64,000 bases of DNA from Prunus persica (Eukaryota > Streptophyta > Magnoliopsida > Rosales > Rosaceae). Below, piece after piece: positions 38,631 through 49,498 of the stretch. Under the pieces are notes generated by a model. That model was not told where the DNA came from, did no database searches, and saw nothing but the letters and a program-made list of their open reading frames with translations. Made by a program: the position numbers and the translations under genes. Numbering within the stretch: position 1 is the stretch's first letter; every line of letters begins with the position of its first letter. The stretch lies in NCBI RefSeq assembly GCF_000346465.2, contig NC_034009.1, forward strand, positions 40,803,158-40,867,157, given 5' to 3'.

Positions 38631-38943
38631 TAATGGAGAATAGATGCTTTGCTTATGTTTTATTTAGTATGGTTTGGTTGTGTTTTTATTTTTATTGTGC
38701 CTTGTTTGTACTTTTATTTTTATTATTGTGCCTTGTTTGTACTTTTAATTTTAATTTTATTATGTTTTGTTTGAAGTATGGAATATGTTGAATAAAAAGG
38801 TAATTTATTGAATGCTTTGTTTATTAAATAATGAAATGTAATACAAGTCATTATGAATTACTAATAAAATAAAATACATGAATTATAACAACTTTAATAG
38901 AAAACAACTAAAATACAAATACATAAAAGATATGCTAACTAAT

Positions 38944-40223
38944 TTAATGGTTTCCATCATTTAACCAATCCGTGTTGCTAGGCCCATCATCCCGGAAAAG
39001 TCTTCTTCTCATAACATCCCTTCGTTCTAGCTTCCAAAATTGTTTTGTTTCAGGGGACATATGACTTGTATTCATCGCCATGGTTTCCCGATCTGTCTTG
39101 TCCATATCTTTTTTGCGCAAATACTCCCTTTCACGTGCAAACTCAGCATCAAGGGCCAACTCGTGCTCTTGGCGTTTTTGCTCCATTTCTATTCTTATGC
39201 CGTTTTGCCTTGCAATTTCCTCCAAAAATTGTGAATTTTGATTGCTTGAATTACCCTTCTTCTTTGCCTTCGCGGCCTTTCGGCCAATGGGCCTCGGCTC
39301 CTTTTCGATGGGTGAGTCTTGACTCATAGGAGAATCAAGAGGTGAATCCGATGTCATTGAATCACGGAGTGGCGTCTCGTTTAACACAACCTCCGGACCC
39401 GTTGGAATAATTACGAAGCGTTTGCAAAATTTCACCACCTCCCAACATTCATGATGGGTGAAACTTTTTTTGCCACCCCCGGTTGCACCGAACCACATTT
39501 GTGCTTGAATCATCTATTGAACAAAAAAATGGAAATGCAATAAATATTTAAAATATATTGGATATGCAAGAAATATTAACAACATATTAAAAATACAAGC
39601 AATATTAACAAAATATTGAAAATGCAAGAAATATTAACAACATATTGAAAATGCAAGCAATATTAACAAAATATTGAAAATGCAAGCAATATTAACAAAA
39701 TATATACAACATATTGAAAATGCAAGAAATATTAACAAAATATTGAAAATGCAAGCAATATTAACAAAATATATACAACATATTGAAAATGCAAGCAATA
39801 TTAACAAAATATTGAAAATGCAAGCAATATTAACAAAATATATACAACATATTGAAAATGTAAGCAATATTAACAAAATATATATATATTAGGAGATTAA
39901 ACTTAATAACACAAAAATTATAAAATACTTACCTCGTTAGTACGATTTTGCCCACTTCTATAGTTGTCCATCGCTTTTGCTAGGGCATTTCTCCATTTTC
40001 CCAACTCTTTATTGAGAATTTTCCACCTACTGGATAATGCCATCTCCGTACGAGTAGACCCCGGAATTTTTTCACAAAATTCGGCATGAATTTTTTTCCA
40101 CATATGAAAAAATTTCATTTCATTGCCGGACACGGGACAATGACAAATTTGGAGCCAAGCCTCACACAAAGAAACATCTTCCATTGTGCTCCAAGCCCCT
40201 CCGGTTTCGATAGAAGAAGCCAT
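38944..40223 (-). CDS. Harbinger ORF1 protein (SANT/Myb-like)
   Basis: The DNA-binding partner of Harbinger transposase, often misnamed NAM-like or GST-like in plant annotations. Two exons join in phase 0: 40223-39933 (97 codons) and 39513-38944, giving 286 aa. Exon 1 holds a trihelix/SANT-like region with WSTMEDVSLCEAWLQ, FHMWKKIHAEF and SSRWKILNKELGKW. Exon 2 opens MIQAQMWFGATGGGKKSF, then a proline/serine-rich linker (SPLDSPMSQDSPIEKE), a basic patch RKAAKAKKKG and a charged coiled-coil-like C terminus ending near RRDVMRRRLFRDDG. The donor GTAAGT and acceptor TAG are both good. The intron is filled with a tandem repeat. The product is needed with the transposase for end binding in related elements; this is inferred from the family. 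Confidence 0.88.
39537..39890. repeat. Minisatellite in the ORF1 intron
   Basis: About ten copies of a 28-30 bp unit based on ATATTGAAAATGCAAGCAAT plus ATTAACAA fill the intron. Some copies carry an extra TATATACAAC, giving a higher-order period of about 62-65 bp. Apparent ORFs on both strands here are products of the repeat. Confidence 0.9.
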
Positions 40224-40530
40224 AAAAATATGAAATCAAAATGCTAGATGAAAAAGAGGAAAATGTTGTGTAAAAAGAGTGAATATTAGTAGAAGTATAA
40301 TGAAATGTAAGAGTATTGGTGTTGAAAGTGAAGGGTATTGATAGGTATTTATAGAAAAAAATACCATAATTTTTTAGAATTTTTTTGAATTTTTTTTCAT
40401 ATTTTTTTCACCCAAAAAAGCCTCAGCCGTTGGATTAGAAAGGAGAAGCAGATCGGAAGGCACTGAGCGCGACACGTGGCAGCCTACCGTTGGCGCTGGC
40501 GTCAGCGCTGACGTCAGCGCGCGCTGATTC

Positions 40531-40585
40531 AAAATTTTTTTACCGTTGGCGCGTGCATTGCACGCGCCAACGGTAAAAATTTTTT
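40531..40585. repeat. 55-bp near-perfect palindrome near Harbinger right end
   Basis: Two 27-bp arms meet at a single T (40558). The core GCGCGTGCA-T-TGCACGCGC is perfect and extends through ACCGTTGG/CCAACGGT into T/A tracts. It is flanked on both sides by copies of GACGTCAGC and CAGCGCTGACG. It lies about 200 bp inside the right terminus. Confidence 0.95.
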
Positions 40586-40786
40586 GACAGCCCTAGCTGA
40601 CGTCAGCGTGACGCCAGCGCTGACGTCAGCACCCGCGTTTTGGACCTGGGGCTGGTTTGGCCTTCGGGCTGGCCCGAGTTGGTGGGTCCCACACCAAACC
40701 CGGGCCTGGGCTGCACGCTGGAGCGAAATTTTTTTTTTTTTTCTGCCCTTGCCTCGGGCTGGGCTCCTTCGCTGGAGCCACTCTAA

Positions 40787-42257
40787 ATTACTATATTTAG
40801 AACACAAAACCCACACTTTTGTTTTCTTTAATCTTTACCCACCGACAAGGCACAACAACTCACTAAAGTGCAGAAGCTAAAGAGACGGAAAAGCTTTTGA
40901 GCAGCATTTGACGATAGAGACATAGGCCCTACCACTTGCCATCCACAACCCTAGGGTGGCTGCCAAGAGCAGCCCCCTTGCCACTACCACGACTTATATA
41001 AGTCTTCAACTGCCTATATGCACAGAGGAGGGTCAGAGAGTCAACTTAGGCGTTGTCATTTGGATGAACAGACAGCACTATTATAAGCAATGACTAAAAC
41101 CAAGCTTCTTCATTCATGACCTCAAAGAGTCAAGCTTTTGATGAGCACAACCACTATATAATAATATATCTTCCACCTTTCTTTACCCTTTTGATTTGTC
41201 TGCAGTCCCTTTTGATTTTTCTAAAAGGAACATTCACACCTACATCACAGAAACTTCTTCTAGTTAAACTACTCTTCCTTTTTTCTTTTTTTTAAATGAT
41301 AAAGGGGGGGCAAAAACCCCAGAAACGCTGCACAGCTAAACTAGTCTTCCTTTTGCTGTGCAAGGAAAACAAGCAATTTCAATCTTAAAGGAAATTAACA
41401 CTTTTTTAAAGGATCACATTCACATTTGCAAAAGGATATCCTTGTTCAGATTTCCAAGATCAATTGCTGCAATTGTGGACAGTTGGAGCTTTTTTATTTT
41501 TGTGGACATACTAAATTAGATTGATTTGGGCTAGGTGACTAAATTGGCTAGGTTGATTCGGTCACTTGGTGTACAAGAAAGGCTGAAGGCTAAAACATTC
41601 TTGAATCTTTGTGTTAAATGGATATCAATGCCTAGATGTGAAAAGCTGACTCTCTAGCGTTTAGTACTTAGTACTTGGTTTTTGTAATAAAAACCCATTA
41701 TCTTGGATCTTCCCAGAAAGCAGAAAAGGACAGATTTCACAACATTATCTGATTAGTTTAAGTATGATTTCATGGGGTCCATCTCTTTATGTCATGTCTG
41801 CAGCACATGCAATCCATGGAATTTTTGGATGGTTAAATTTTCCCATGTTTAATTCTTTCTGTCAGTGGGGTTTTAACAGTTTGCTTGCACTCTCAATGGT
41901 TCTCAGTGGCAGGGCAATATGATTGATGAAATATTGGATCTTTAAATTAAACTAAGACTAATAAGCTTCTGCCATATTTCTTCTAATTTGCATTGAAAAA
42001 TCAGAGAAATTACTTGGGAAATGGGAAGTACTCTTGATTTGATTTCAGATGAATACATACATGGCACCGCCTTTTCTTTTTTCGAAGACAGTAAAAACCA
42101 ACACAGAGACACTAAGCAACAAAAACTAACATCAACACCACCAATTTATGCTTTGTTATATGAACATGAACAAGAATTGACCCCAACGACCAATTCTCTT
42201 TCCTTCCCTGATTTAGGAAATGCTGAGTAAATGGGCAGTTGGTTAAATCCTGCTAAA
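40787..42257. other. 3' flank of AAP-A
   Basis: 1.47 kb between the Harbinger element and the AAP-A stop codon. It begins with the remainder of the old MITE target duplication. No ORF, element end or tandem repeat was convincing; a run of seven G at 41305 is followed by CA-rich sequence. A 69-codon ORF at 42021 has no recognisable content. Confidence 0.55.
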
Positions 42258-44178
42258 TCAGTAGCTGGTCTTGAATGGCTTGTAGACCTTGAGATCACTG
42301 ACCACCCCAGCAATTGAGCCAGCAGCAGCTGCTATGGTTATTATAAGGCAAGCAACACTTAGGATTTGGAGGCAAAGCCATCTTGTGCTCCACTTTGGGA
42401 TCTTCTTTTGAACAATATACATCTCCACGGGGAAGTAAACTGTGAGTGGCCAAAACCCAAAAGCCCCGAGAAGTCCAACCACGTCGTTGAAGAAGGGGAG
42501 GATCATGGAGATCACAGTGGTTATGATCACAAAAGCTGTCCTCCAAATCATTCTGAAGAGGTTAAGGTTGTAAGGACCGATTCCAGGGATTTGGAGTCTG
42601 ATGTCTTTCGTGATGAAATCGCTATCTGGGAATTTTTGTGCTGCGGTTTTCTCAACAAAGGCGAAAAGAGGCTGAGCATAGACTTGGTATGCACCAACAA
42701 GGTGGACTACTATAGCAGCATTGGCTATGTCCAGGAGCCAGTATGGGTTATAGAAACCAAAACCAGTGAGGAGGTTTCCAGGGGATAAGTCTCCAAAAGC
42801 AGCATATCCCATGCAGCCACAGAGCATGTAGAAAAGGGTAGTGACTGCCACACTAATTTGAGTGGCCCTCTTCATTGTCTTGGATTCAGATGGTGGGGAT
42901 CTTATTGTGTCCTGAATTTCAATAAGGATGAGAGAGTAAGAGTATGCAAAAGCTATGTCACCAAGTGCTTGGAAACTCCTCCACATCTTTTGCATTGGAG
43001 TCACAGTGCCAATACTTATTCCAGTCATGCTTCCCATGATGTTTCCATTTGCTGGCAATTGACAAGCAGAAAATGCAAGCTTCAGTCATCTTTAGTAAAA
43101 CCCAATTTAATCCCAAAAACTAATAAGTTCAGATTTTAAATCATAACGTTAGCTGCAAAGCTAGCTATTTGTACCTGCAACTTGAGCAATTCCAAGGCCA
43201 AGTCCAATTGTTGAATAAGTGAAGGACATGACTGCAGCAACAATGGAGAGCCACCAAAGTTGATCAAAGTTTGGAATTTGAGAGAAAATAATTTCTGTGA
43301 TGCCAAAAGCAATCATATAGGGGTTGCTGTTTATATGGCATGGATTCTTCCCACCACTCTTGTGGAAGCAGTTAGACCTTTTTATTGCCCTGTTTAATCA
43401 ATACCAGAAAAAAAAAAAAAAAAAAAACCATAAGCCCAAATATTATTTTAACATCACTAAAACAACATCACCAGATTCCTAATTGAGTTTTAAATACTCA
43501 GACTTACATCATGCTTATAGATGATGCTATTGTGTAGCCAATGGAAACTCCAAAAAGGTTCAAGTACTGGACATATCCACAGATTTTGACCTTAGCTCCA
43601 CCTAAGAAAATCAAAGTTAACAGAACAAAACTTTAGAACCTTCAGTAAAAGACTACTTTTTTTTTTTTTTCATATGGCCAAAAAGATCAAACCACTAGCA
43701 AAATTTACCAAGGTTCGATCTAACAGCATCCATGTAAGTATAGTTTCTCTTTCCAGTGACAGAATCGCCGGAACGATAGCAAGCAGAGAGAAGAGTGGAA
43801 GTGTAGTAAGTGACAAAGGAGAACAAGAGCATGACAGAAGGACCAGCAACCCATCCAAGCTGAGCTGTGGCCCAAGCCAAGGAAAGAACACCAGAACCAA
43901 TCACAGCAGTAATGATGTGAGCACTTGAAGTCCAAACAGTTCCTGGTAAACAAGCAAGACAAAGATTAATGACCAACAATTTTAACATGATCAAGGCCAA
44001 AGACCTGTCTTTTAAATGCTTTCTAGCATACTTCTGTGGTAAAGAAGATAAATTTACCAGTTCGTTTGAGACGACCATCATCATCAAAGCACTTGGAGCC
44101 TCCTTGTGGAGGCACATCAACTGAGACGTCAAAAATTTGGTGGTGATGAAGCTGCTGGTTCTTTGTATTGTCACCCAT
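42258..44178 (-). CDS. Amino acid permease AAP-A (AAP2/3/4-like)
   Basis: A plasma-membrane proton/amino-acid symporter of the AAAP family, closest in feel to Arabidopsis AAP3. Five exons join in phase: 44178-44058, 43942-43709, 43601-43508, 43389-43175 and 43051-42258, giving 485 aa, the family length. Signatures are [20 protein letters not shown] at the first membrane helix, [51 protein letters not shown] and the end [12 protein letters not shown]. About ten or eleven hydrophobic helices are visible. Unlike its two tandem neighbours it lacks the intron after ILIEIQ, so its last exon is longer, and it has two extra residues (SGDSVTGKR) in the second exon. A TATATATA box lies near 44470-44478, about 290 bp upstream of the ATG. 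It is the most diverged of the three copies. Confidence 0.93.
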
Positions 44179-45424
44179 CTTTGTCATAAAAGACACAAAA
44201 GTTCAAGCCTTTTAATTTGTGTACGATAAAAGAACAAGTCTTTAGCTCTATGCACTCAAAATCTATAAAAAAGGAAGGAAAACAAAGAGATGGGTTTTGT
44301 TCTTTAATTGATCTAAGACTTGTTATACGAGCTTGTTTAGCTCTCTCTGCTTCAACACAATGAACTGACACTTAGAATGTCACACTAAACACACCCCAAG
44401 AAGAGCTACAGAAACCCAAATGAAGTACAGAGAATTGAAGTCGGTATGCAAAATGGAAATGGGAGGTGGGGGTATATATAGCAATTCTGTGGCAAGAAAG
44501 TGCAAGGCCACGTGGTCTAATAGACCCAAGAAGACTCAAACGTCAACCGCCAAATGCAATATTTGCCTGTGTGCAACACACACGCCAAATTTTCATCCAA
44601 CTTGACTGAACTTCAAAGATATTGAAAATCTCTCCCAACTTTTGATATTTTTAGTGTAGTGACCCACCAAAAGCACTTTCTCCCTCCTCTCCTTCAACTT
44701 TCAACTCACACACGTAACTTCTATTTTGTTCCAAACGGATCAACAGGAGCCACTGTTTTGAGTTGCTCAATTTTGGGGTGTATTTAGTACTTGTAGTAAC
44801 AGTTGAAAACTTTTAATCATACAAGTCATGCCTTTTGATTATATGGTTGTGCATCAACCAAATGTTAGCCATGTAAACTACTAAAAAACATAACCAATAG
44901 GTCTAATTGGGTAAAAAAAACCTTAACTTGTAGACCAAAAATCTAAGATTCGAACCCACATATCCACAGATTTTGACCTTGGCAATGAAAAAAATTACTT
45001 TAACAGGACCTCGTGATACACACTTGTGCGTATATACTAGTTTATGCAGCAAGAAAGTTCATGCTAAATAAAAAAAGTGCTCCAAACAATGCTATTGATT
45101 AGTAGCTGACATTGAAAAGCAAGAGCTTCTTAAGATCCTTACCGTCATTAGTTGCTAAGCCTCTTTGCTTAGGCAAAATGCAGCAACCCAACAACAGAGA
45201 GATGGATATTAGTTTGGTTGTTGGTTGTGCATATCTTGGATCAATCAGAGCTTCCTTATATAGCAGAATTCATAGCTGCTAAAAACCGATATTTTAATCT
45301 CTCTTTAAAACACCACCCTAGAAATCAGAATAAAAAATTGTCCCACGTGTAAGGCTTGTCATCCATCCCTTACTGAAAGATAAGAATAATGAATATGGTT
45401 CTCACATAAATATTCATCCCCACA

Positions 45425-45459
<35 letters not shown>

Positions 45460-47315
45460 ATCAAACCCATTCAGAGCATTTTCATCAATAATATATCAGT
45501 CAAACGTTTCTTCCTCTTTTTTAAGTGATTGTGATATTAAAATAATGCAGACATATTGCACCAAAAGACCCACTAACTTAACCACTCACTCGATTTAGCA
45601 CTGGAATTTTGACATCTTCTACTGGATACTCAAGAAAAAAAGAGAAGAAAAAAAGACATCTTGTTGGCCAGCTGTTATGCAGCTGAAAACAGAGGAGCAG
45701 ATTAAACCAAGATATTAACTGGTTTTGGAATATTTATATGAATAATCTTGGTGTTAAAAAAAACAGTTGATTCATTTAACTTCAAGTGAGGAATCACTTG
45801 GAATCTCTGTTCAGCAGACCAAGCTGAGGCTCCAACATGTAAGATTCCTGGATAAAAAAATAACAAAAAGAAGAAGAACAAAACTACAGAATTCAAATAA
45901 ATATTCAACAATGATATTTGGTCTCACCAAGCCTGCAACAGGAATATTGTGCTCCAAAATTGATGTGTTATGAGCTTCTTTTTTATACAAGCGATATTGA
46001 AAAATAGGTCATTCAAACACGGAACCTCGGATGCAACCGTAACCATATTGAGTTGCATATTGTTTCTTTTCCAGGCCAACCAAAATAACAGAGAAAAACA
46101 CTCTCAAAGCTGCTTAATTAGCATCTCCAAGGGATGAGGTATGTAGCAAAGCAAACCACAATTTCCTTGCCACCATTGTCAAGCTTCAAGGAGTGATTCA
46201 TCACCTCTTCTAGACAAAGACAAAATACCTTGCTGTAAAGTGTGAGGCAATTTGACGCCCAACAATTTTTATAAATTTAAAAGAACCTCCATGGGTAAAA
46301 CTAAATAAGAAAGCAATAATTATTTTAACTATTTGCCTCATCCTTTAGAGCCACCTATATTTTTTATGAGGCTTTGAGTCAAAAAGACACATTTGCCTCG
46401 CCTCCTCCCTTGGCGGTCTGGTAACTACTATTTCATTGATTCTGTCACAAGTCAGTTTTTATTCCAGTTGTAATATTTGAAAGTAGATAAAGTGAATTCT
46501 TTTTCTTTTTGTTTTGGTCGAATGGATAAAAGAAATTCTTTTCTTTTTTTGTGTGGACAAAATAATAAACTAAATTCGTTGCATTTTTTTGGGGGATAAA
46601 ATTGGATAGCTTGATCTGACGCAACCCAGAAAGCATTTGATCATGATCAGTTTGTAAGCCTACTTGGGCATGAATATTTACAAGTAAGAACAAAATTCCT
46701 TTTCAATATGGGTAGTCGTACAACTTCCAAATAGGGAATCTGACAATACAAAAACTGAAATATCCATGTTCAGAATTAAAGTTCAAGATTAAGGGCTCGT
46801 TTGATAACCATTTCAATTTTAGTTTTTAGTTTTAATTTTTTGTGCTAGGGTGTAGAGGAAAGTGAGAATGGGAGTGAGTATGAGACTGAAAGAGAGGATG
46901 AGAGGGGAGGATGGGATCAAAGCCCTGAAAACTAAAAACTAAAATTGAAATAGTTGTCAAACAGGCCCTAACATTTTGATTATTAGATTTCAAAAAAGAA
47001 AGTGCAAGTTAGATCACCATATATATTCAAATCTACCTAGAAATGCCTTTCCAAGTAGTAATTCTTAAGATTTGTTGACCAGTTTCATTTTTTGTCAGTG
47101 GAAGTTTAACAAACCGCACTCTCAATGGTGCTTGTGAAGGTACCATATTTTCTTGAGAGGCATGTCAGTGACAGGACCATATGATTGATGATATAGAATT
47201 CAGTTGGACATTAAAAAATTGTAGCAAGAAATTAAAGTTCTATAAGGTTTTGCTTGAATTCTTGTGTTTGGCATTGAGAAATTATAATGGCACTACAAGT
47301 AAAGGCTTTGCTAAA
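44179..47315. other. AAP-A promoter and AAP-B 3' flank
   Basis: The part at 44179-45150 is the AAP-A leader and promoter; it has a diverged copy at 51005-52475. From 45150 to 47180 no counterpart exists downstream of AAP-C. This part contains an (AG)n tract at 45428-45456, a hAT-like MITE at about 46792-46972 and no gene. The last 130 bp before the AAP-B stop match the flank of AAP-C. Confidence 0.65.
46792..46972. mobile_element. Small hAT-like MITE
   Basis: A roughly 180-bp element. The left end AGGGCTCGTTTGATAACC is inverted at the right end as GTTGTCAAACAGGCCCT, and CAATTTTAGTTTTTAGTTTT is inverted as AAAACTAAAAACTAAAATTG. GGGC.CGTTTG tips are typical of plant hAT MITEs. The 8-bp target duplication was not clear. 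Confidence 0.65.
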
Positions 47316-49327
47316 TCAACTGCTGGTCTTGAAGGGCTTGTAGTTCTTGAGGTTTTGAACCACACCAGTAACTGAGCCAGCTGCAGCAGCTAGAGCTATT
47401 ACAAGGACAGAAAGACTTATGATTTGGAGGAAAATCCATTTTGTGCTCCACTTTGGTACCTTCTTTTGAGCAATGTACATCTCCACAGGGAAGTAAACTG
47501 TGAGTGGCCAATATACCAAAGCTCCAAGAAATCCAACCACATCATTAAAGAATGGGAGGATCATGGAAATCAAAGTGGTTATGATCACATAAAATGTCCT
47601 CCACACCAATCTGAAGAGGTTAAGGTTGTAGACACCAAAACCGGGGATTGGGATTTTGATGTCTTTTGTGATGAATTGGCTATCTGGGAAAACTTTTGCC
47701 GCTGTTTTCTCAACGAGCGCGAAAATGGGTTGCACAAACACTTGGTATGCACCAACAACGTGGATCACTATGGCAGCATTGGCTATGTTAATGAGCCAAT
47801 ATGGGTTGTGGAAACCTTTGTCACTGAGGAGGTTTCCAGGGGACAAGTCTCCGAAAGCAGCATAGCCCATGCAGCCACACAGAATGTAGAAAATGGATGT
47901 CAGTGTCAAACTAAGTAGAGTGGCCTTCTTCATTGTTTTGTACTCAGACGGTGGAGATTTAATTGTGTCCTGGTACATGTAAATGTTTGGTTAAATGCAA
48001 AAAATCACCGAGAAACGTATGGCATTGTGACTTTGGAAGAAGATATAAACCTGAATTTCAATGAGGATGATAGAGTAAGAGTAGGCAAAAGCTATGTTAC
48101 CAAGTGCTTGGAAGGTCCTCCACATCTTTTGAATTGGAGTCACAGTGCCAACGGTAATTCCAGTGATATTTCCCTTGATTTTTCCATTTTCTGGTGTTAA
48201 CAAGCACAAAAAACAAGCTTCGATCAATTTTACAAGAACAACTTGAATTCTTAAAACTAAGTTCAGATTTAGAAGCAAAAGGTAGCTATTTGTACCAGCA
48301 ACTTTAGCAATTCCAAGGGCTAATCCAATTCCTGAGTAAGTGAAGGACATGACTGCAGCAACAATGGAGAGCCATGACAACTTATCAAAGTTAGGAATTT
48401 GAGACAACAAAATTTCTGAGATACCAAAAGCTATCATGTAGGGATTGATGTTTATATGACATGGGTTTTTTCCACCACTCTTGTGGTTGCAATTACACCT
48501 CTGTATTGCCCTGTTTAATCAATAGAGAAAACAATTATCCCAAAGAACATTTCAAAATAACTAACATAATATGTATTCAAACATCACCAAATTCTTAATT
48601 GAATATAAACACTCAAGACTTACACCATGCTTATAGCTGCTGCTATATTGAAGCCAATAGAAATTCCAAAAAGGGCCACGTTCTGAACAGATCCACAGAA
48701 TTTGACCTGAAGTGCACCTGAAAAATTGAAAATAGCAGAACAAAGATGAGCTTTTGACCTTTGGACCAAAAGAAAAAGAAAAAGAAAGAACAATTCTTTC
48801 ATGTGGCCAAAAAGATCAGAACATCAGCAAAATTCACCAAGGTTGGATCGAACAGCATCTGAATAAGTGTAATTTCGCTTTCCAGTGACCGGATCACGGT
48901 AGCAGGCAGCAAGAAGAGTTGAAGTGTAGTAGGTGATAAAGGAGAACAAGACCATCACAATAGGACCAGCAATCCATCCAAGCTGAGCCATGGCCCAAGC
49001 CAAGGACAGAACCCCAGATCCTATCACAGCAGTAATTATGTGAGCACTTGAAGTCCAAACGGTTCCTGTCCACAAACAACACAAAGAATAATGACTAACA
49101 ATTTAACATGAACATCAAAGCACATACATTTTACTTAGCATTGTCAAGATGCTTTGCTTTTAACCAAAAGTTAAGCTTTGAACTCCATTACAGAAGTATA
49201 ACTTACCAGTTCGTTTTGGGCGGCCATCATCATCAATGTAGTTGGAGCCTTCTTGCACATTGAGTGAGACATCAAAAACTGGGTTGTGGTGAAGCTGCAG
49301 GTTCCCTGTGGCAGTGTGATCACCCAT
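47316..49327 (-). CDS. Amino acid permease AAP-B (AAP2/3/4-like)
   Basis: Second member of the tandem array, nearly identical in structure to AAP-C. Six exons join in phase: 49327-49207, 49065-48838, 48717-48624, 48510-48296, 48190-48051 and 47969-47316, giving 483 aa. It keeps [60 protein letters not shown] and the end [12 protein letters not shown]. An 81-bp intron follows ILIEIQ, shared with AAP-C but absent from AAP-A. Directly before its start codon lies a 153-bp SINE flanked by an 18-bp duplication that includes the start codon itself; I place the functional ATG at 49327, because only this copy is in frame with the protein. The upstream ATG at 49498 opens a 13-codon ORF. Expression may therefore be reduced. 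Confidence 0.92.
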
Positions 49328-49480
49328 ATCTTTATTTTTCTTTATTTTTCTTGTTTTTTTTAGTGCAAGCGACAGGGGGACAGGGGTTTACACAAATATT
49401 CATTGGGTGCCTTGGGGTTTTCGACCCTCTGGTCACATGGGTAGAGGTGGAAAAGCTCAACCAATTGAACTATACCCACT
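49328..49480 (-). mobile_element. tRNA-derived SINE at the AAP-B start codon
   Basis: On the minus strand the insert begins AGTGGGTATAGTTCAATTGG, with a Pol III box A (TAGTTCAATTGG) and a box B-like GAGGGTCGAAAACC, and ends in an A-rich tail (AAAAAAAACAAG, AAAAATAAAG). It is flanked by 18-bp direct repeats, GGCAGTGTGATCACCCAT at 49310-49327 and GGCAATGTGATCACCCAT at 49481-49498 (one mismatch). The same site in AAP-C (54616-54635) is empty. Size, promoter boxes, tail and target duplication all fit a short SINE. Confidence 0.88.
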
Positions 49481-49498
49481 GGCAATGTGATCACCCAT
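49457..49498 (-). other. Upstream ORF created by the SINE (13 codons)
   Basis: The distal copy of the duplicated start region reads ATG GGT GAT CAC ATT GCC and runs into the SINE, giving MGDHIASGYSSIG and a stop. It ends 130 bp before the AAP-B start codon. It would be the first ATG met on any transcript starting upstream of 49498. Whether such transcripts are made is not visible. Confidence 0.75.

Larger units (their letters stand above)
36643..40783. mobile_element. Complete PIF/Harbinger DNA transposon
   Basis: A 4,141-bp element. The left end reads GAGCAACTCCACCC and the right end GCTGGAGCCACTC, whose complement begins GAGTGGCTCCAGC. TAA flanks both ends (36640-36642 and 40784-40786), the family's 3-bp target duplication. 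It carries two convergent genes: an intact DDE transposase on + and a two-exon SANT/Myb-like ORF1 protein on -. Subterminal DNA is repetitive: AAATTTCAGATAAATTTGGG-type motifs at 36890-37110 on the left, and GTCAGCGC/GACGTCAGC motifs with a long palindrome at 40480-40640 on the right. Both proteins are unbroken, so the element may be, or recently was, autonomous. Confidence 0.93.

Noticed and set aside
39537..39890. Regularly spaced repeats suggestive of a CRISPR-like array
   Set aside because: Units are contiguous and share both repeat and spacer-like parts; this is a eukaryotic minisatellite in a transposon intron.
40529..40880. ORFs of 95-98 codons on both strands
   Set aside because: They lie in the GC-rich palindromic right end of the Harbinger element and translate repeats.
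47424..47918. 164-codon plus-strand ORF (and its twin at 52755-53249)
   Set aside because: Both are antisense to the last exon of AAP-B and AAP-C and are open only because the sense exon is conserved.
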